Below are positions 22,925-35,213 of a stretch of DNA of 64,000 nt, in pieces; position 1 is the first letter of the stretch; each line of letters begins with the position of its first letter. The DNA comes from Tomocerus qinae (lineage: Eukaryota > Arthropoda > Collembola > Entomobryomorpha > Tomoceridae). The stretch is taken from the NCBI GenBank assembly GCA_020055645.1, contig CM034546.1, positions 85,002,001 through 85,066,000 of the forward strand. Reading direction: 5' to 3'. Made by a program: the position numbers and the translations under genes. The notes under the pieces are model-generated. The model was given only the letters and a program-made list of their open reading frames with translations. It was not told the origin of the DNA and ran no database searches.

Positions 22925-23450
22925 ATATTAACTATTAGAATATCTATACTCATTCGAACTTGTCGCCTTACGTTGTTCGGCAGTTGAATGAGTTAGAACG
23001 CTGAGCTTTTGTCCATGAAATCCTTCCTGTGCTTAAAAGTGTAGGCCTACACTTTTAAGCAGGGGAAGGATTTCATGGACAATCCCACAGAACAAGCACA
23101 CTAGTCCGTACTTTGTTTATTCATAGAAGTGCAACTAGAGTATTAAAGTGCGTGGCGGCGTCCCTTCTTTCAATTGTCCAGTACTAGACCTTATATTTGC
23201 CTTGAAAATAGGTCTAGACAGTTTCCTATTAAAAAATGGATCCTGTTTGTAACGATATTCGTTACAAATAGTTGATGGCCGATGGGGAAATGAGGGGAGG
23301 CGGCCAGAATATCCATGGCTATTATAATAAATCACAACACTATATTTCATTTCAAAATTTTATATGATTTTCATAAACATTCTCAGGGATTATTATTTAT
23401 TGCAACATGTGACTTCTGCATTACAGTCGTTTGATATCAGATATCTTTTT
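22925..23450 (+). repeat. Dispersed repeat R5, copy 1, with a strong palindrome
   Basis: Left part (22933-22999): CTCATTCGAACTTGTCGCC...GTTGAATGAGTT, a module that recurs at 37518, 38252 and 47455. Middle (23009-23082): near-perfect 74-nt palindrome centred on TAGGCCTA. Right (23120-23450): matches 37190-37460 inverted. The whole therefore has an inverted partner at 37190-38325, on the other side of the Gypsy element. Class unknown. Confidence 0.65.
23009..23082. repeat. 74-nt near-perfect palindrome
   Basis: Arms of 37 nt (starting TTGTCCATGAAATCCTTCC) can pair almost completely around the centre AGGCCT; only a few positions mismatch. A diverged version sits at 38158-38226. It would form a stable cruciform or RNA hairpin. 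Confidence 0.85.
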
Positions 23451-23724
23451 GATATCAGTCTCATGTAAAGTCATACCGCCTGTGTTTCCATGTAATCGTA
23501 AAAGCACTCGTCTGTTCGTACGAGTCGTGTACAAATTGTACAAGAAAAATATGCATAAATTTGTTTTTTATGGGCTTTTGGGTTACCACTTTAAAAGTCT
23601 AATCTATGGATATCTATTGATGTATTATAGTTTTATATGTAACTGTTGAGTTTCTTGATATAAGTCTTTTGGTGGATTTGGGACCTCGCTAAGAGAGAAT
23701 CATCGTTACTTCGATAGATGCCCA

Positions 23725-25120
23725 TAGACTAGACTAGCTTAATTTTAATGGGGTATTAAAAAATTGGGATTAATTTAATGGAATTTGTCATTAAAATAAT
23801 GTAAATTTTCTTTAATAACTTTGTCTTTGAAACAATAGAACATGTCTTTAAGATTAATATTCCGTCAGTAAATGATTAATGTAATTTTTCGGTAAAACAA
23901 TCAAACTTATCAGTTTTCGTCAAATGTAATTTGTCGGTATATGCTACATTAACAAGGCTTTTGTTGCTCCAGTTGGCCTTCCAACTTTTCGTTTGGAGCC
24001 AAGTGGTATTATTTTTGCTTGTGGTGGAAGTTTATAATCTTTTCCATAACGGCTATTGCTACAACATGCTTACATAAATAATTCTTAAGATAGTAGGGGC
24101 AAGTACAAGAAGAATTTTGCCAGGTTAACGAACTGTATACGAACTCGATACATTTTAAATTCAGAAAGTACATAATCGTTGAAACATTTCCATTTCATAG
24201 GCTTTGTAACACAGTTGTATTTTTTTATCTTAGCTTTTGTTATTTTAGGTGCACCAAATGCTGCGAAGAAATAAGCCACAGAGTCTTCATGATTTTCAGA
24301 TAGAATATACGGTTTTGATTTCATCCACTGATAAGCTTTTGTTTGCACAGATAGTGACATGCTAACTGTGGTCCTAATATTATCCATAATACCTATTACT
24401 TTTGTCTTAACCTCAAATGTCAAACCAGATTTATTTGTGTGCGAATGGTCACTGTCTTTCTTCCCCAAATGAACAACTGTATCACTTACTATATATGCAG
24501 TTTCATGGCTGCAGGACATTCTTTTTTTCCAGCTTTGCAATAATAATATACTACATTGCCACTTTTAGTATTATTCACAAAATGTTGAACCCATTCTTTA
24601 TCTACCTCCTCTTTTGCCTCATGCTTATCTGTAAATTGTTTAATGTAAGTCCAGTTTACAGTCTTTTTCTTACGTTTATGTACAGTAACTTCTGGAATCT
24701 TGTTCTCAGTTTCAGAGTCACTACTTACGTTGTTTAGGTGGGAAGCCATTCTTACAGTTTGGCTTGTATATTAGAACTGACGGCTCTGGTCAGTGATTGA
24801 GTTTTGTTTAACCCAAACGCAAGCTTATCTAGTTATTTCCATATTTTCTTACTGCATGCATATTTTAACTTTTAACTTTCATTAAGGTCTCGTTTGATTC
24901 AGTCATGGAAACTGTCATTATTTTCTGTCAGTAGCCTTAAATATTGTACATTATTTTACTACCAAATTTCATTTATTTACTGCCATTTTGCTTTAATTTT
25001 TAAAGAAAATTTCCTTTAAAGATAATGGCAACATTTAAAAAATAATGACGTCTACTTTTCAGTGACAAATTACATTAAAATAAAGACGGGTTAATTGGCA
25101 GCCAATTTTAATTGTATGTG
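23725..25120 (-). mobile_element. Putative MULE-type element around the relic gene
   Basis: The sequence near the left side (TTAATGGAATTTGTCATTAA) resembles the inverted right side (TTTTAATGTAATTTGTCACT), so loose terminal inverted repeats seem to frame the MULE-like gene. Exact ends and target duplication could not be fixed. Confidence 0.4.
23944..24749 (-). pseudogene. MULE-like transposase relic: FLYWCH-like N-terminus joined to SWIM C-terminus
   Basis: The minus-strand product starts MASHLNNVSSDSE and carries a FLYWCH-like zinc module (VYYYCKAGKKECPAAMKLHI ... DHSH). It ends with a SWIM zinc finger (SSCTCPYYLKNYLCKHVVAI, C-x-C...C-x-H) and a basic AT-hook-like end (SKRKVGRPTGATKALLM, stop at 23944-23946). 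These are the flanking domains of many Mutator-like transposases. The DDE catalytic domain expected between them is missing; after VKTKVIGIMDNI only about 70 residues lead to the SWIM region. Two frameshifts are present, near 24495-24540 and near 24115. An internally deleted, inactive copy. Confidence 0.7.
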
Positions 25121-25406
25121 TATAATTTCAAAGAAAGTAATACGCTAATGCAGTGACTTGCAATATTGATGATGTATAACCGAAAAATCTAGCCTAAATA
25201 AGCCCTTTAGTATGCCTACTGTCTATTTTGTGAGTCATAGTAGTAATTGTATCAACAGTTGCTCCTTACAGCAAGTAATTATCTATTCTATTGTGTTGTT
25301 TTCATAGTTTGAAAGTTAGTCCAATAACATGATTATAACTTGTATTATTCATAGAGTGGAGTAGTATAATATGATAAATGTAGCTTAGGATGGTGGTAGT
25401 AATATG
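25121..25406. other. No gene seen; left flank of Gypsy insertion
   Basis: AT-rich sequence ending in the 4-bp target duplication ATAT (25407-25410). Confidence 0.5.
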
Positions 25407-25410
25407 ATAT

Positions 25411-25713
25411 TGTGGTATTTGTTATATGTGGGGTTATAGTATAATAGTTATATAGTTGCGCATGTGCACAGGGAAAGGAGAGTGAGTGGTGAGTGAAGTG
25501 TTCTGCTTTGAGCAGAACACAGGCAGACAAGTCTTGAGTCTTGAGTTGGAGAGACTACAATAAAGCTACTACAGCTAGAACTGACTATTGGGACTTGGAC
25601 ACTTTTGGGTTTATTTGGCATTGTCATCGTCCATCGTCATCGGGTTCATCGTCATACTGGTATCGTATTTGTCCACCCATACCGCTTACCTGACCTGAGC
25701 AACAGTCTCTACA
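25411..25713 (+). repeat. Gypsy 5' LTR
   Basis: 303 bp, TG...CA ends, AATAAA at about 25560. Identical by eye to the 3' LTR. I do not recognize a standard TGG-starting primer-binding site right after it (next bases AAAGACGCAGGG). Confidence 0.95.
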
Positions 25714-27291
25714 AAAGACGCAGGGTAAATCTGGACTGACGACACACCAGGACGAAGAAAAAACTCGGGCGAAATTCGACGACAAAGAAGTGGATTCAGC
25801 AGGAACCGGAAATCATCAGGGCTATTAATAGCGTAAGTTTTTGTGTGCACAAATTAAAATTGGGATTATAAACATGGGGACAAAATTATAAACATTGAAT
25901 AATAAATTTTTGGTCATTTTGGGAAAATGTACACGCAAGATTTTCTAAAGTCAAAATAAAATTTTTCGGGGTTAAAGTGCAAGGGGGACGAGCGCGTCCC
26001 ACTAATTCATACGAAGTAAAATATGCTGATTTCGATTATGCAAAAATTATTTTAGTGTGACTTATACTTTTTTCAAATAATGGGAAAATTTTTTTCACAC
26101 GTTGAAAGTGTAGGGAGCTTGGGCCACTAAGCGGCCGCCATTTTCCATTGACTCCCATCCATTTGCATTGAGAGTGTACCTTGCGTTGTACATGTGCATG
26201 TGTGTTGTGTGTATTATAGTACACGATAGAGAGACGGCGGTCTCTATACCTATACAATACTAAAGTAAAAATTCGGGGATTTCAAATAAATGAATATTAT
26301 GGGGATATAATATTACACTTATAGTGTATTATTGTGATGTGTCATGCGTGTTGTATGTGTCTATGAGTGTATATTATCAAAAAATTGTGGGATTTTAAAA
26401 ATAGAAAGCATTTAGACGGGAAACATATTATATTATATTATGATACTATAATAGTATGGATGATGATAGGGAAGCATAGCATTTAGACATAAATGTTTCC
26501 GTTTAATCCTTTATGTGTTCTGGATGAACAATTCCGTACTAATTGCTATATAAAGGTTATACCTCAACACTTGCCATGCAATTTTGAGGAATATAAAATT
26601 TGTTCGTTGATCGAAACATTTTTCAATCGGAGACATTGGGGTAGCCACCAGACAGTCCGATTTATGGTTTGTTTCGTAATTGCTTTTCTGAACGGACATA
26701 AATTCTATCTAATTTCAGAACAAGAGGCTGACAAGAGTTATGAACATTTTCATACTACGTTATACAATTATTATTGAATTTTGTCTAAACTTTTTGCGTT
26801 TTTGTATCTAAAATTAAAGTAAAATTTTTCCTTTTGACTGCAATGTCACATTACCCTCAGTATAATATGTAAGACGGTGGCAGATGGGGGAAGAGCGTTG
26901 TGCCTATCACAAATAAGCGAGATTGGTGGAGCCAATGTAAATGTATTCAATTACATACATAAAATTTTCCTTGAAACTTCATTTGATTTAAGTTACTTGT
27001 GTACTCCACACACAAAAAGTCGTTGGTGATAACGACTACTAATTAAAGATAATTTAAATCTTTCATTTTCTGCCGTTGACCTTTTCGTAAGAAATGATCG
27101 CAACGACAAAGGAGTTTATGTAACTTGAGTATTGGATTTTGAGTTTTACTAAAGGAAATTAAAATATTTTAGATAAAAGCTAATTCTTAATCTGAATAGT
27201 TAAATAAATGTGCATATCTTTATGTACATTTAAATAAATTTGAAATTAATTTCTGTTCTGTCATCTGAGTTCGTAGAACTATAAGTCTACC
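25714..27291 (+). other. Gypsy 5' leader (about 1.6 kb)
   Basis: Long non-coding leader before gag. It contains a small ORF of 94 codons (26493-26777, beginning MFPFNPLCVLDEQF), for which I see no family. The length is unusual for a Gypsy leader and could hold packaging or promoter signals, or an older insertion. Confidence 0.5.
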
Positions 27292-28694
27292 ATGGCTGAT
27301 AACGACGACGACTGGCTGAACGACGACGCCGACAATAATGAGCAAAATGAGGAGAATGCTGATGAGGATGGAAATCGTCAAGTTAATGACGAGGCCAACC
27401 GTCGCGACGACGGTCAAGAAGCCAATAACCTCCCTCCAGCTCAAGTTATCGCTGCACTTAAAGGGCAAATAGCTGCATTAACTGCTCAGTTAGAACAATT
27501 AAAAGGACAAGTAGTAAATGCTAATAATGCTAATCAGAATGAAGACGCCGGTGGTATGACAAATAACATTAACATAAACAGAACGAATGATGGCATTACT
27601 GGTAATTTGTTTATGCATAATCAGGCGATAAAGCAATTAAGGCACTATGAGGGCAAGTCTGATGCAGAGGAATATTTGCTTAAATTTAAAAATGATTTAA
27701 ATTTTATGGGTTTGAGTTCTCATTGGGCATTATTGAACTTTGATCGTGTATTGGACGGTGATGCCAACAATTGGTGGACCGCCGAATACCCGACAGTGAG
27801 TCAAAAGTTAAGAGAACCCAATCCCGATTATGATTCAATTTGGAATGATGTTACTTCAAAATTTTTGCAATTCTTTGATCATTCCTCCCAGAAAACCTAT
27901 TATAGGACTATGAACAAACAGCTAGTTTATAAGATTGGGGATGATGATCCGCAGAAATACGTGGCAACTAAATTGGAGATTTTACGTAACATTGACTTGA
28001 AAATGTCGGAGGAACGTAAAATCGAACAACTTAGTAAAGCACTGCTTTAAAGGCTTTAATTGGGCAAAAGTTTACGTCCACTGGGGATTTTCTAGATAAG
28101 TTGAGGAAGATAGCTGAGATCTATGCCATTAATAAAATGACTTCCCACAACCCAGAAAAGAGTTCTAGTGCTACTTATGTAGCGGGGCAAGTAGATACTA
28201 GTACAAACAGTAAGAGATCAAGGGAATTTTCGGAAAATCGTTCTCAGGATAGAAGATTTTCAGAAAATCGATCTCAGTCATTTAATAATTACCGGGGCAG
28301 TAATTATCGAGGAAATAATTACCGTGGTAATTATCGAGGAAATAATTACCGTGGTAATTATAGAGACAATAATTTTCGAGGCATGAGTCGGAATGACAAG
28401 TCAGGAGAGCAAGGAGTAAGGGACAAGGGTCCTAATGAAGGAGACCATAAGCATGGATGCTACAATTGTGGGGATCCTAATCATTTTATTAGGTCATGTC
28501 CACTTCCCATTACTTATAAAAGTAAAAGGCAAGATGCAAATGTGCATAATTTTGGCCAGACTCCGAATGCGGGAGTAAATCCTAATGCTACGACTTATGT
28601 GCCCATACAGCAGTTGCCTCAAGCGGGACAGGCCTTGCCACAGCAAAGCCAACCCCAACAAAATTTAAACAACGAAAGTGTACAGCGTCAGTAG
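27292..28694 (+). pseudogene. Gypsy gag (capsid and nucleocapsid), one frameshift
   Basis: Gag packages the element RNA into virus-like particles. The N-terminus (MADNDDDWLNDDADNN) is acidic and Asn/Asp-rich, with a short coiled-coil-like stretch near residues 60-85 (ALKGQIAALTAQLEQLKGQ). The retrotransposon capsid region follows (YEGKSDAEEYLLKFKNDL, NWWTAEYP). After a break at about 28046 the second part (28055-28694) has RGN/NYRG repeats (28285-28385) and a CCHC zinc knuckle CYNCGDPNHFIRSC near 28460. A one-base slip in GCTTTAAAG explains the break. It lies inside gag rather than at the gag-pol border, so it is more likely a mutation or assembly error than programmed frameshifting. The ATG at 27292 in TACCATGG is a good start context. 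Confidence 0.85.
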
Positions 28695-28764
28695 GCTTGT
28701 ATGCTCTGACAAATGAAACAAAATTAAATCGTTCTGGTTGTGGTAATGTTATGAATACACATGA

Positions 28765-31700
28765 TGGGGAATAATTTTGGGAAATAATAATGATGGGGAA
28801 AATAATATTTTCGGGATAAAATGCAATAATAACGAAAGTATGTATGTGTGCAAAGAATGTTTAAGTGAGTACAATGATGATGATGATAGACATTTTCGTA
28901 ATGGCAAAGGAGTTATATTATGTTTGAATTCTTATGTGGCTAACGTTTATGGATATGATAATAGAAGGGACAATAATGACAATTTGGCTAATAGTAGAGT
29001 AATAAGGACGAATGACGTTAGACGTAGGACAAATAAGTCGGATGAAGTTGTGAATTGGCAAATTCATAAAAAGGGATATGATGTTTATGCGCATAGTAAA
29101 ATTGGGAGAAAATTAAGTAGGATTATTGGTTTTGAAAGTAGATTACATAGTAATGCAGCTACGGGGAAAGGCAATTTGTCTGTTGGAGTTATTTCTGAGT
29201 CAGGAAATGACATAGTACCGCACAGCAGTCCTATTGATTCTAAATGGCAAACTTCTAAACGTAAAGCTAGTTCTAAGGGGAAGGCTCATCACATTAATCG
29301 TAGTGGCCATACGAGTGACGTTATTTCTTTGGCGAATCGGTTTAGCGTTCTGCAAGCGACCAGTGAGGACGATATTGTTGGGAATGCATGTGAGGATGCG
29401 ATAGACGGAGAAGTTGTAAAGTCCGTAAGCTATAGTAAGAAATTAAAAGGAAAATTGAATGGGAAGCATATTATTCGGGTGAATAATGATCAAAAAACTG
29501 AGTGCTTATTGGAAAAGAGCAAAAAAGAGCATAATGGGAAATTATGCAATGGCAAAAAAGTTTTGAAGTTTAAGAAGGATGTGATTAGCAAAGGAGATTT
29601 GAATTGTGATTTGGAGAAAGTGTTGTGCGCAGAGAATTTGGAGAATTCTGCTGCATCATGTAGCAAGAGTAACACGGAGGTTACATTAGCAGATATAGAA
29701 AGTAGCATAAGAATGAAACGTTATTGCAGGAGCATAGCCAGTAGCTCAGCAGTGGAAGGATCGATAGGTAGTAGTACAGATTCAGAATCTACTACGTATA
29801 CGAATACACCATATGGCACTTATCCTAAATTGTTTTTGAAGAGTCATCAAGTTCGGATGAATCTCAATTTAAAGGTTAATGGTCATAATGCTGAGGTCTT
29901 TGTAGACAATGTCGCATCGATTTCTGCAATAAGTTCTAAATTTTATGATGAAATTGTTAGTAAAGCCAAGGTGGGCGATAATTTTATTCACAAATCGACC
30001 GAAATTAGACCTTTTTCGATTAAGCTTTCTATTGAGGACACTAATTTGAAGTATTATATACATAGAGAAGTTGAAATGTTCATTGAGATCAATAGTAAGA
30101 GAATATTATGGCGTTTCTTTGTGGTAAATGGCTTGGCTAATAAGATAGTTTTAGGGATTGATTGGCTAACAGCATACGAGCAGAGGTATCATGAGAGTAC
30201 AACTGCAACAGACTTTAACGACTACGAGCTCGAAGGTATCGAGGTGGGTACACAAACAAGTACCGATTGGGAAAGTAAAGTGGTTGGGAACCTGGTTATT
30301 TCACGGCCAGCTCCTATACCCTTGGAATCCTTTTTAAGAAACACTAATATTAACACTGGAGGAACCGGTGGAGGTGAAGTGAACTTCCCTGGATCTGATG
30401 GTGACTTTGTTTTAAACACTAACCCTATCGAACCAAAGATTGGTATTAGCTTACCGCGGGGAGATAGTTCTTCGAAAGCTACTAACACACTAACAGAAAA
30501 CGTAGTGTCTATGCAGAAGTTGTGTACTAATGAGGTGCGAGTGACTACAAATGTTATTATTCCAGCCAATTATGCCAAACGTGTTGCTTTTAGAGTGGGA
30601 GAAGAGATCGATCTTGACATTGTTGTTACACCAAGAAAACAGTTTGAAAATGTTAAACGAATTTTAGTGGGGAATGTTTTTTCTAGTATTGCTAAGGGAA
30701 AAGGATTCACATATGTTATAAATCCTACAAACAAGCCAATTATGATAAAAAAGCGTACCATGATAGGAACTTATGAGCGATTAGACCCTGAACATATTAT
30801 GTGTAATGTAGATGAAGTGGAGGAAAGCATAAAATCAGAAAAATCTAATTCCACATCGAATTGTAGTAATAAGACTGAAACTGTATACAATGAGGAATTC
30901 ATTGCGTCATTGGAACCAGAGGCACAGGATTTTTTAAGTAAAGTTACACTTGGGAACGACTTGACTGATGATCAAAAGCAAAAGGTGTATGCATTATTGG
31001 ATAAGTATCGTAAAGTATTTAGTAAAGATCTTTTACATTTAGGAAAAACTCACCTAGTCGAACATCACATCGATGTACAAGGCGCATTGCCAGTAAAACA
31101 GCGTCCATATAGGTACTCATACAGGGAACGGGTAGAAATAACAAATCAAGTTAATGAATTGTTAGCAAGTGGTGCAATTAGTCCATCAGATTCACCATGG
31201 TCTTCGCCTGTGTACTTGTAAAGAAACCAGACGGTACCACACGATTTTGTATTGACTATAGAGCTGTAAATGCAGTGAGTAAGAAGTCGGGATATCCATT
31301 ACCGAGAATAGACGATGCTTTGGATCGTTTTGCGTATAGCAAGTACATGAGCACAATGGATTGTGCCAATGCATATCATCAAGTACCAGTAGCTGAAGAT
31401 AGCAAAGATAAAACAGCATTTGTGTGTGCTGACGGTTTATTTTCTTGGAACGTGATGCCTTTCGGTTTATGCAATGCGGCAGGAAGTTTTCAACGTCTTA
31501 TTGACGCAGTTTTAGGAGGTCTAAAGTGGACAATAGCGTTGGCATACTTAGATGATATAATATGTTATAGTAAAGATTTTGAAAGTCATTTAGAGCATTT
31601 GGAAGTAATATTTCAATGTCTTATCAATGCAGGGTTAACACTGAAACCAGCGAAATGTATTTTCGCAGACAACAAAATTAAATATCTGGGGCATATTATT

Positions 31701-34655
31701 TCTAAAGAGGGAATTTCGGCAGATCCTAAAAAGTGTCAAGCGGTAAACCAGTATAAAAGACCCGCTAATGTACGAGACATTCTTTCTTTTGTAAATTTTT
31801 GTGGCTACTATAGACGATTCATTAAGAACTTTTCGCAAATAGCTCGACCACTAACCATGTTGACTAGTAAAAATGTACCTTTTGTGTGGGGTGAAGAACA
31901 GGAAAAGGCTTTCAACGATCTTAAAGCGGCATTAACTTCACCACCAATCATGGCTCATCCACGAGATGATGCTCCGACACGAATTTGCGAGTTACATTGG
32001 GTTAGGTGCAACTTTAGAGCAAGATGCTACGAATCATATTATAGAGCAAAAAGACAAAAATGGAGATTGGCGAGTAGTAGCTTACATTTCACGTGCATTG
32101 AAAGCGCATGAGAAGAAGTATAGCGTTACTGAAATCGAGTGTCTAGGTATATTATATGCGGTAGAGGCTTTTAGACCATACATAGCTGACAAACGGTTTA
32201 CTATTGTAACGGATCATTGCTCCTTATGTCACTTATTGAAAATCAAAGATCCACAAGGGAGACTTGCAAGATGGGCATTAAGACTGCAGCCATATTTCTT
32301 TGACATACAGTATGTATCTGGAAAGAGTCACGGGCATGTTGATGCGTTGTCACGTAATCCATTGGCTTTAAGTCAAATTACTTCAGTTTCAGATCCTTTA
32401 GATTTTGGGGACAGATTATGTGCATTAGAAACGAGAGATTGGATACAGCAACAGAGAAATGATCCTAAATTAACTGAAATTATAGCAGAGTTGTTATTCG
32501 CTAGATCTAATGACGATCATGAAATTAATGAGTTATATAGTGAGTATGCATTAATTGACGGTATATTATATAAAGCAGTAATGACTGACGACGAAAATAT
32601 GTGGAAATTAGTAGTACCTAAAGGGTTACGTAAGGAAGTACTAACAGAGGTTCATGAAAATGCGATGCATTTGGGATTTTTTAAGACTTGGAGTCTTATT
32701 CGTTCTAGGTATCATTGGAAAGACATGCACAGACACACTAGAAAATTCGTATTGGGTTGCCTAACGTGTCAGCAATATAATAGGCGGGTGGGGGCCAATC
32801 CAGGTCCAGCTCAACCTGTACCACCACCAGACTTTCCATATGACAGAGTTGGAATTGACTTGATAGGGCCATTTCCAGCAACGCCAAATCCTAGACGAAA
32901 CACTTATGCATTAGTTATCATTGACCATTTGACTAGATTTGTTGACATTTTTCCTGTAAAGGGAACTGACACAAAATATATCGTAAAAGTACTGACTGAA
33001 AATCTAATCTATTCGTCTCACCATTCATGTCCTAGGGAAATGCTTACTGACAGAGGAACCAATTTCATGTCAAAAGATTTCAAAGCGTTTTGTGAAAAGT
33101 TTCACATTAAATTATTGCATACATCGCCATATAATCCTCAAACGAATGGGGTAGTTGAGAGATCTAATGCGGTCATTAAAAATATAATAGCTAAACATGT
33201 TAATGAACAGATGAACGACTGGGACAAATATTTAAATCGGTTAGCTTACGCCTTGAATAATACTAAACATGCAGTTACTCATTATTCTCCATTTTTTCTA
33301 CTAAATGGTAGGGAACCATGATTACCATGTGATGCGGTCACACCTACTATTAACGAAAGAGCGGGGGATGATGAGCCTAATTATATCATGACTAGGGCTA
33401 GGCGAGCTCAGCAAGTAGCCAAAAGACGTACTGTAAAGCATCAATTGATGCAAAAGATAAAATGGGATCAGAAACATCGGATCCAGCATTACAAGAAAGA
33501 TGAGAAAGTTTGGCTTGCTAATTTTGGGAGAGTTCCGGGTAAAGTAGCTAAATGGCTAGTGCATTGGAAGGGACCATTCATAATTTTAGAGAAAACAGGA
33601 CCTATCACTTATTTAATAAAAGATCTAAGACCTAATCATAAACCGATTTGTAGAATAGAAAACGTTCGGCATTTAAAACCTTTTTATGAGGAATACTCTT
33701 CTGAGGAATCAGAGGTCGAATTCTACGATGTAGATTCGCTTCCTGCGGAAGTGGTGTCGGAATTAACTTCTACAGTCAGCTCAGTGCATGATTATACTTT
33801 TAGTGATGATAGTCTTGATTTTAGCGATCGAATTGACAACGAAAACGAATCGGGAGCTGTGAGTGACGTGACAGTTTATACGGAAATACGAGCATTATTA
33901 AATACGGACATTAATTTAAATTTGGACAATAAAATTACAGGACAAAGTGAAAGCGAGGTACTTAATTCGAGTACGCAAAGCCAGATAGAGGTAGCTTCAG
34001 AAGTACCGTCTATAGAAAATTCAAATGTAAATAATAACGAAACATCGGTTACAGAATCATCAAAGAGTCAAGAGAGTGTGCGTGAAGTTGTGAATGAAAA
34101 TATGAGCATGAATGTTGATAAAATAATTGATATTACTGGACAGACAACTTGGAACAGTTGGCCTAGCATGAGCAGTAAAAGTGGTGAAAGTACAAATAAT
34201 AGTTTTGAAAATAATAAGGGTGATTCTAATATTAATGGAAATATCAGTAATGTTGATAATAATATTTTTGATGAAAATGTTGGGGAAAATATAGATATAA
34301 ATGTTATAATAATAACAATATTGATAATAATATTGGTGCGGACAATGTCAGCGCGAGCGCAAATACAACTATGGGGAGCTCAGCATGTTTTGAGACTCCG
34401 GATGGTAGTCCTATGCGTGCAAGCAGTGCAGCAGGTAATCCAGAAACAGCGGAGCCAGAGGTGGAATCGGAGGCTAGCACTCTGAGAAGGAGTGGCAGGT
34501 CGACAATACCCATCGACAGGTTCGGAGAAGTATTTCCATCCGAATTCATTCCGTTGAGTAGTCGAGGGGGCTCAAGAAGAGGCGGAAGGCTCCAAGGATT
34601 TTTGAGGAGTATGAGCGCTTTTATAAGCGACACATTGGTTCAAAGGGGTAAATAA
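28765..34655 (+). pseudogene. Gypsy pol: protease, RT, RNase H, integrase
   Basis: Domains in order: a charged linker of about 350 codons; an aspartic protease (about 29860-30180) ending IVLGIDWLTAY; reverse transcriptase (about 31050-31960) with MPFGLCNAAGSFQ and catalytic LAYLDDII; RNase H (about 31985-32360, ending GKSHGHVDALSRN); integrase with HENAMH/CLTC zinc end, catalytic GIDLIGPF, LTDRGTNF and VVERSN; and a GPF module (HWKGPFII, near 33560). The tail ends in RRSGRSTIPIDRFGE and is acidic before that. Breaks: protease motif reads DNVAS where the family has D-T/S-G-A; a one-base loss near 31211; a small deletion near 31985 removing the first RNase H catalytic aspartate region; a TGA at 33319; and a one-base shift near 34305. 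All three integrase catalytic residues and YLDD are kept. Confidence 0.9.
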
Positions 34656-34713
34656 AAATATATTTTTTTGGATAATATTTACTTATATTGTTTATTTTGG
34701 TATTTTTCAGGTG
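34648..34713 (+). promoter_or_regulatory. Possible small intron before Gypsy ORF3
   Basis: A GGGGTAAATAAA donor-like site at the end of pol and a pyrimidine-rich acceptor (GTATTTTTCAG, ending 34710) bracket about 60 bp. This would be a way to make a subgenomic message for the downstream ORFs. Phase does not join pol to ORF3 neatly, so it may serve a differently spliced leader or be fortuitous. Confidence 0.3.
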
Positions 34714-35142
34714 ATGGAGGAGTCCTGGGAAACTGATAGTACCCATCCTGTACAAATGGATGCAGAGACTTTTCGGGAGCAGACTCAAGAAGCGGCTAGA
34801 GAATTGGAACGCTTAAATCGTGCGAGCGAGCAGAATTGGCACAGTCAGTCAACGGAGCGTCCAAGAGGACAAGAGTCAGCTGCCAGAAGGAGCCAGCGCA
34901 GTTTTCAGTCTTCTAATAGACAAGAGACAGCTTCAGAGGCGAGACAAAGACGTCCGGAAAGAATTGCAAGAGGGGGAGGGGAATTTAACTTTTCAAATTA
35001 CGATGTGAGTATACCGGGAGTAGGCTTTGGCACATACGAGCAAAACGAGCAGCGTGAAAGATACACCTGGGAAAACACAACCTCAGGGGGTAGAACGGAA
35101 ACCAGCTACACATTTCAACGACGGCAGCAAGCGAGCACATAG
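34714..35142 (+). CDS. Gypsy ORF3, unknown hydrophilic protein in the env position
   Basis: 142 codons from the ATG at 34714 (MEESWETDSTHPVQMDAETF) to a stop at 35140-35142. It is rich in Arg, Gln, Glu and Ser, has no signal peptide or membrane segment and so is not an envelope protein. The C-terminal part has an aromatic/Gly segment (NFSNYDVSIPGVGFGTYEQ) followed by RYTWENTTSGGRTETSYTFQ. A strong 3' splice site lies 3 bp upstream, hinting at expression from a spliced RNA. It lies between pol and ORF4 inside the LTRs. Family not recognized. Confidence 0.55.
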   Translation: MEESWETDSTHPVQMDAETFREQTQEAARELERLNRASEQNWHSQSTERPRGQESAARRSQRSFQSSNRQETASEARQRRPERIARGGGEFNFSNYDVSIPGVGFGTYEQNEQRERYTWENTTSGGRTETSYTFQRRQQAST

Positions 35143-35213
35143 GCTCGGAATTTGCAAGCGAGCTCTAAGGCTCTACACTACGACCTACAATTTCTAAGGC
35201 AAAAAAGCCATCA

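Noticed and set aside
28040..28060. Programmed -1 frameshift site within gag
   Set aside because: The break lies inside gag, before the nucleocapsid, and no standard slippery heptamer in the right phase is seen. A mutation or assembly error is more likely.
34714..35142. Envelope gene of a Gypsy-type retrovirus
   Set aside because: No signal peptide, furin site or membrane segment; the protein is hydrophilic.
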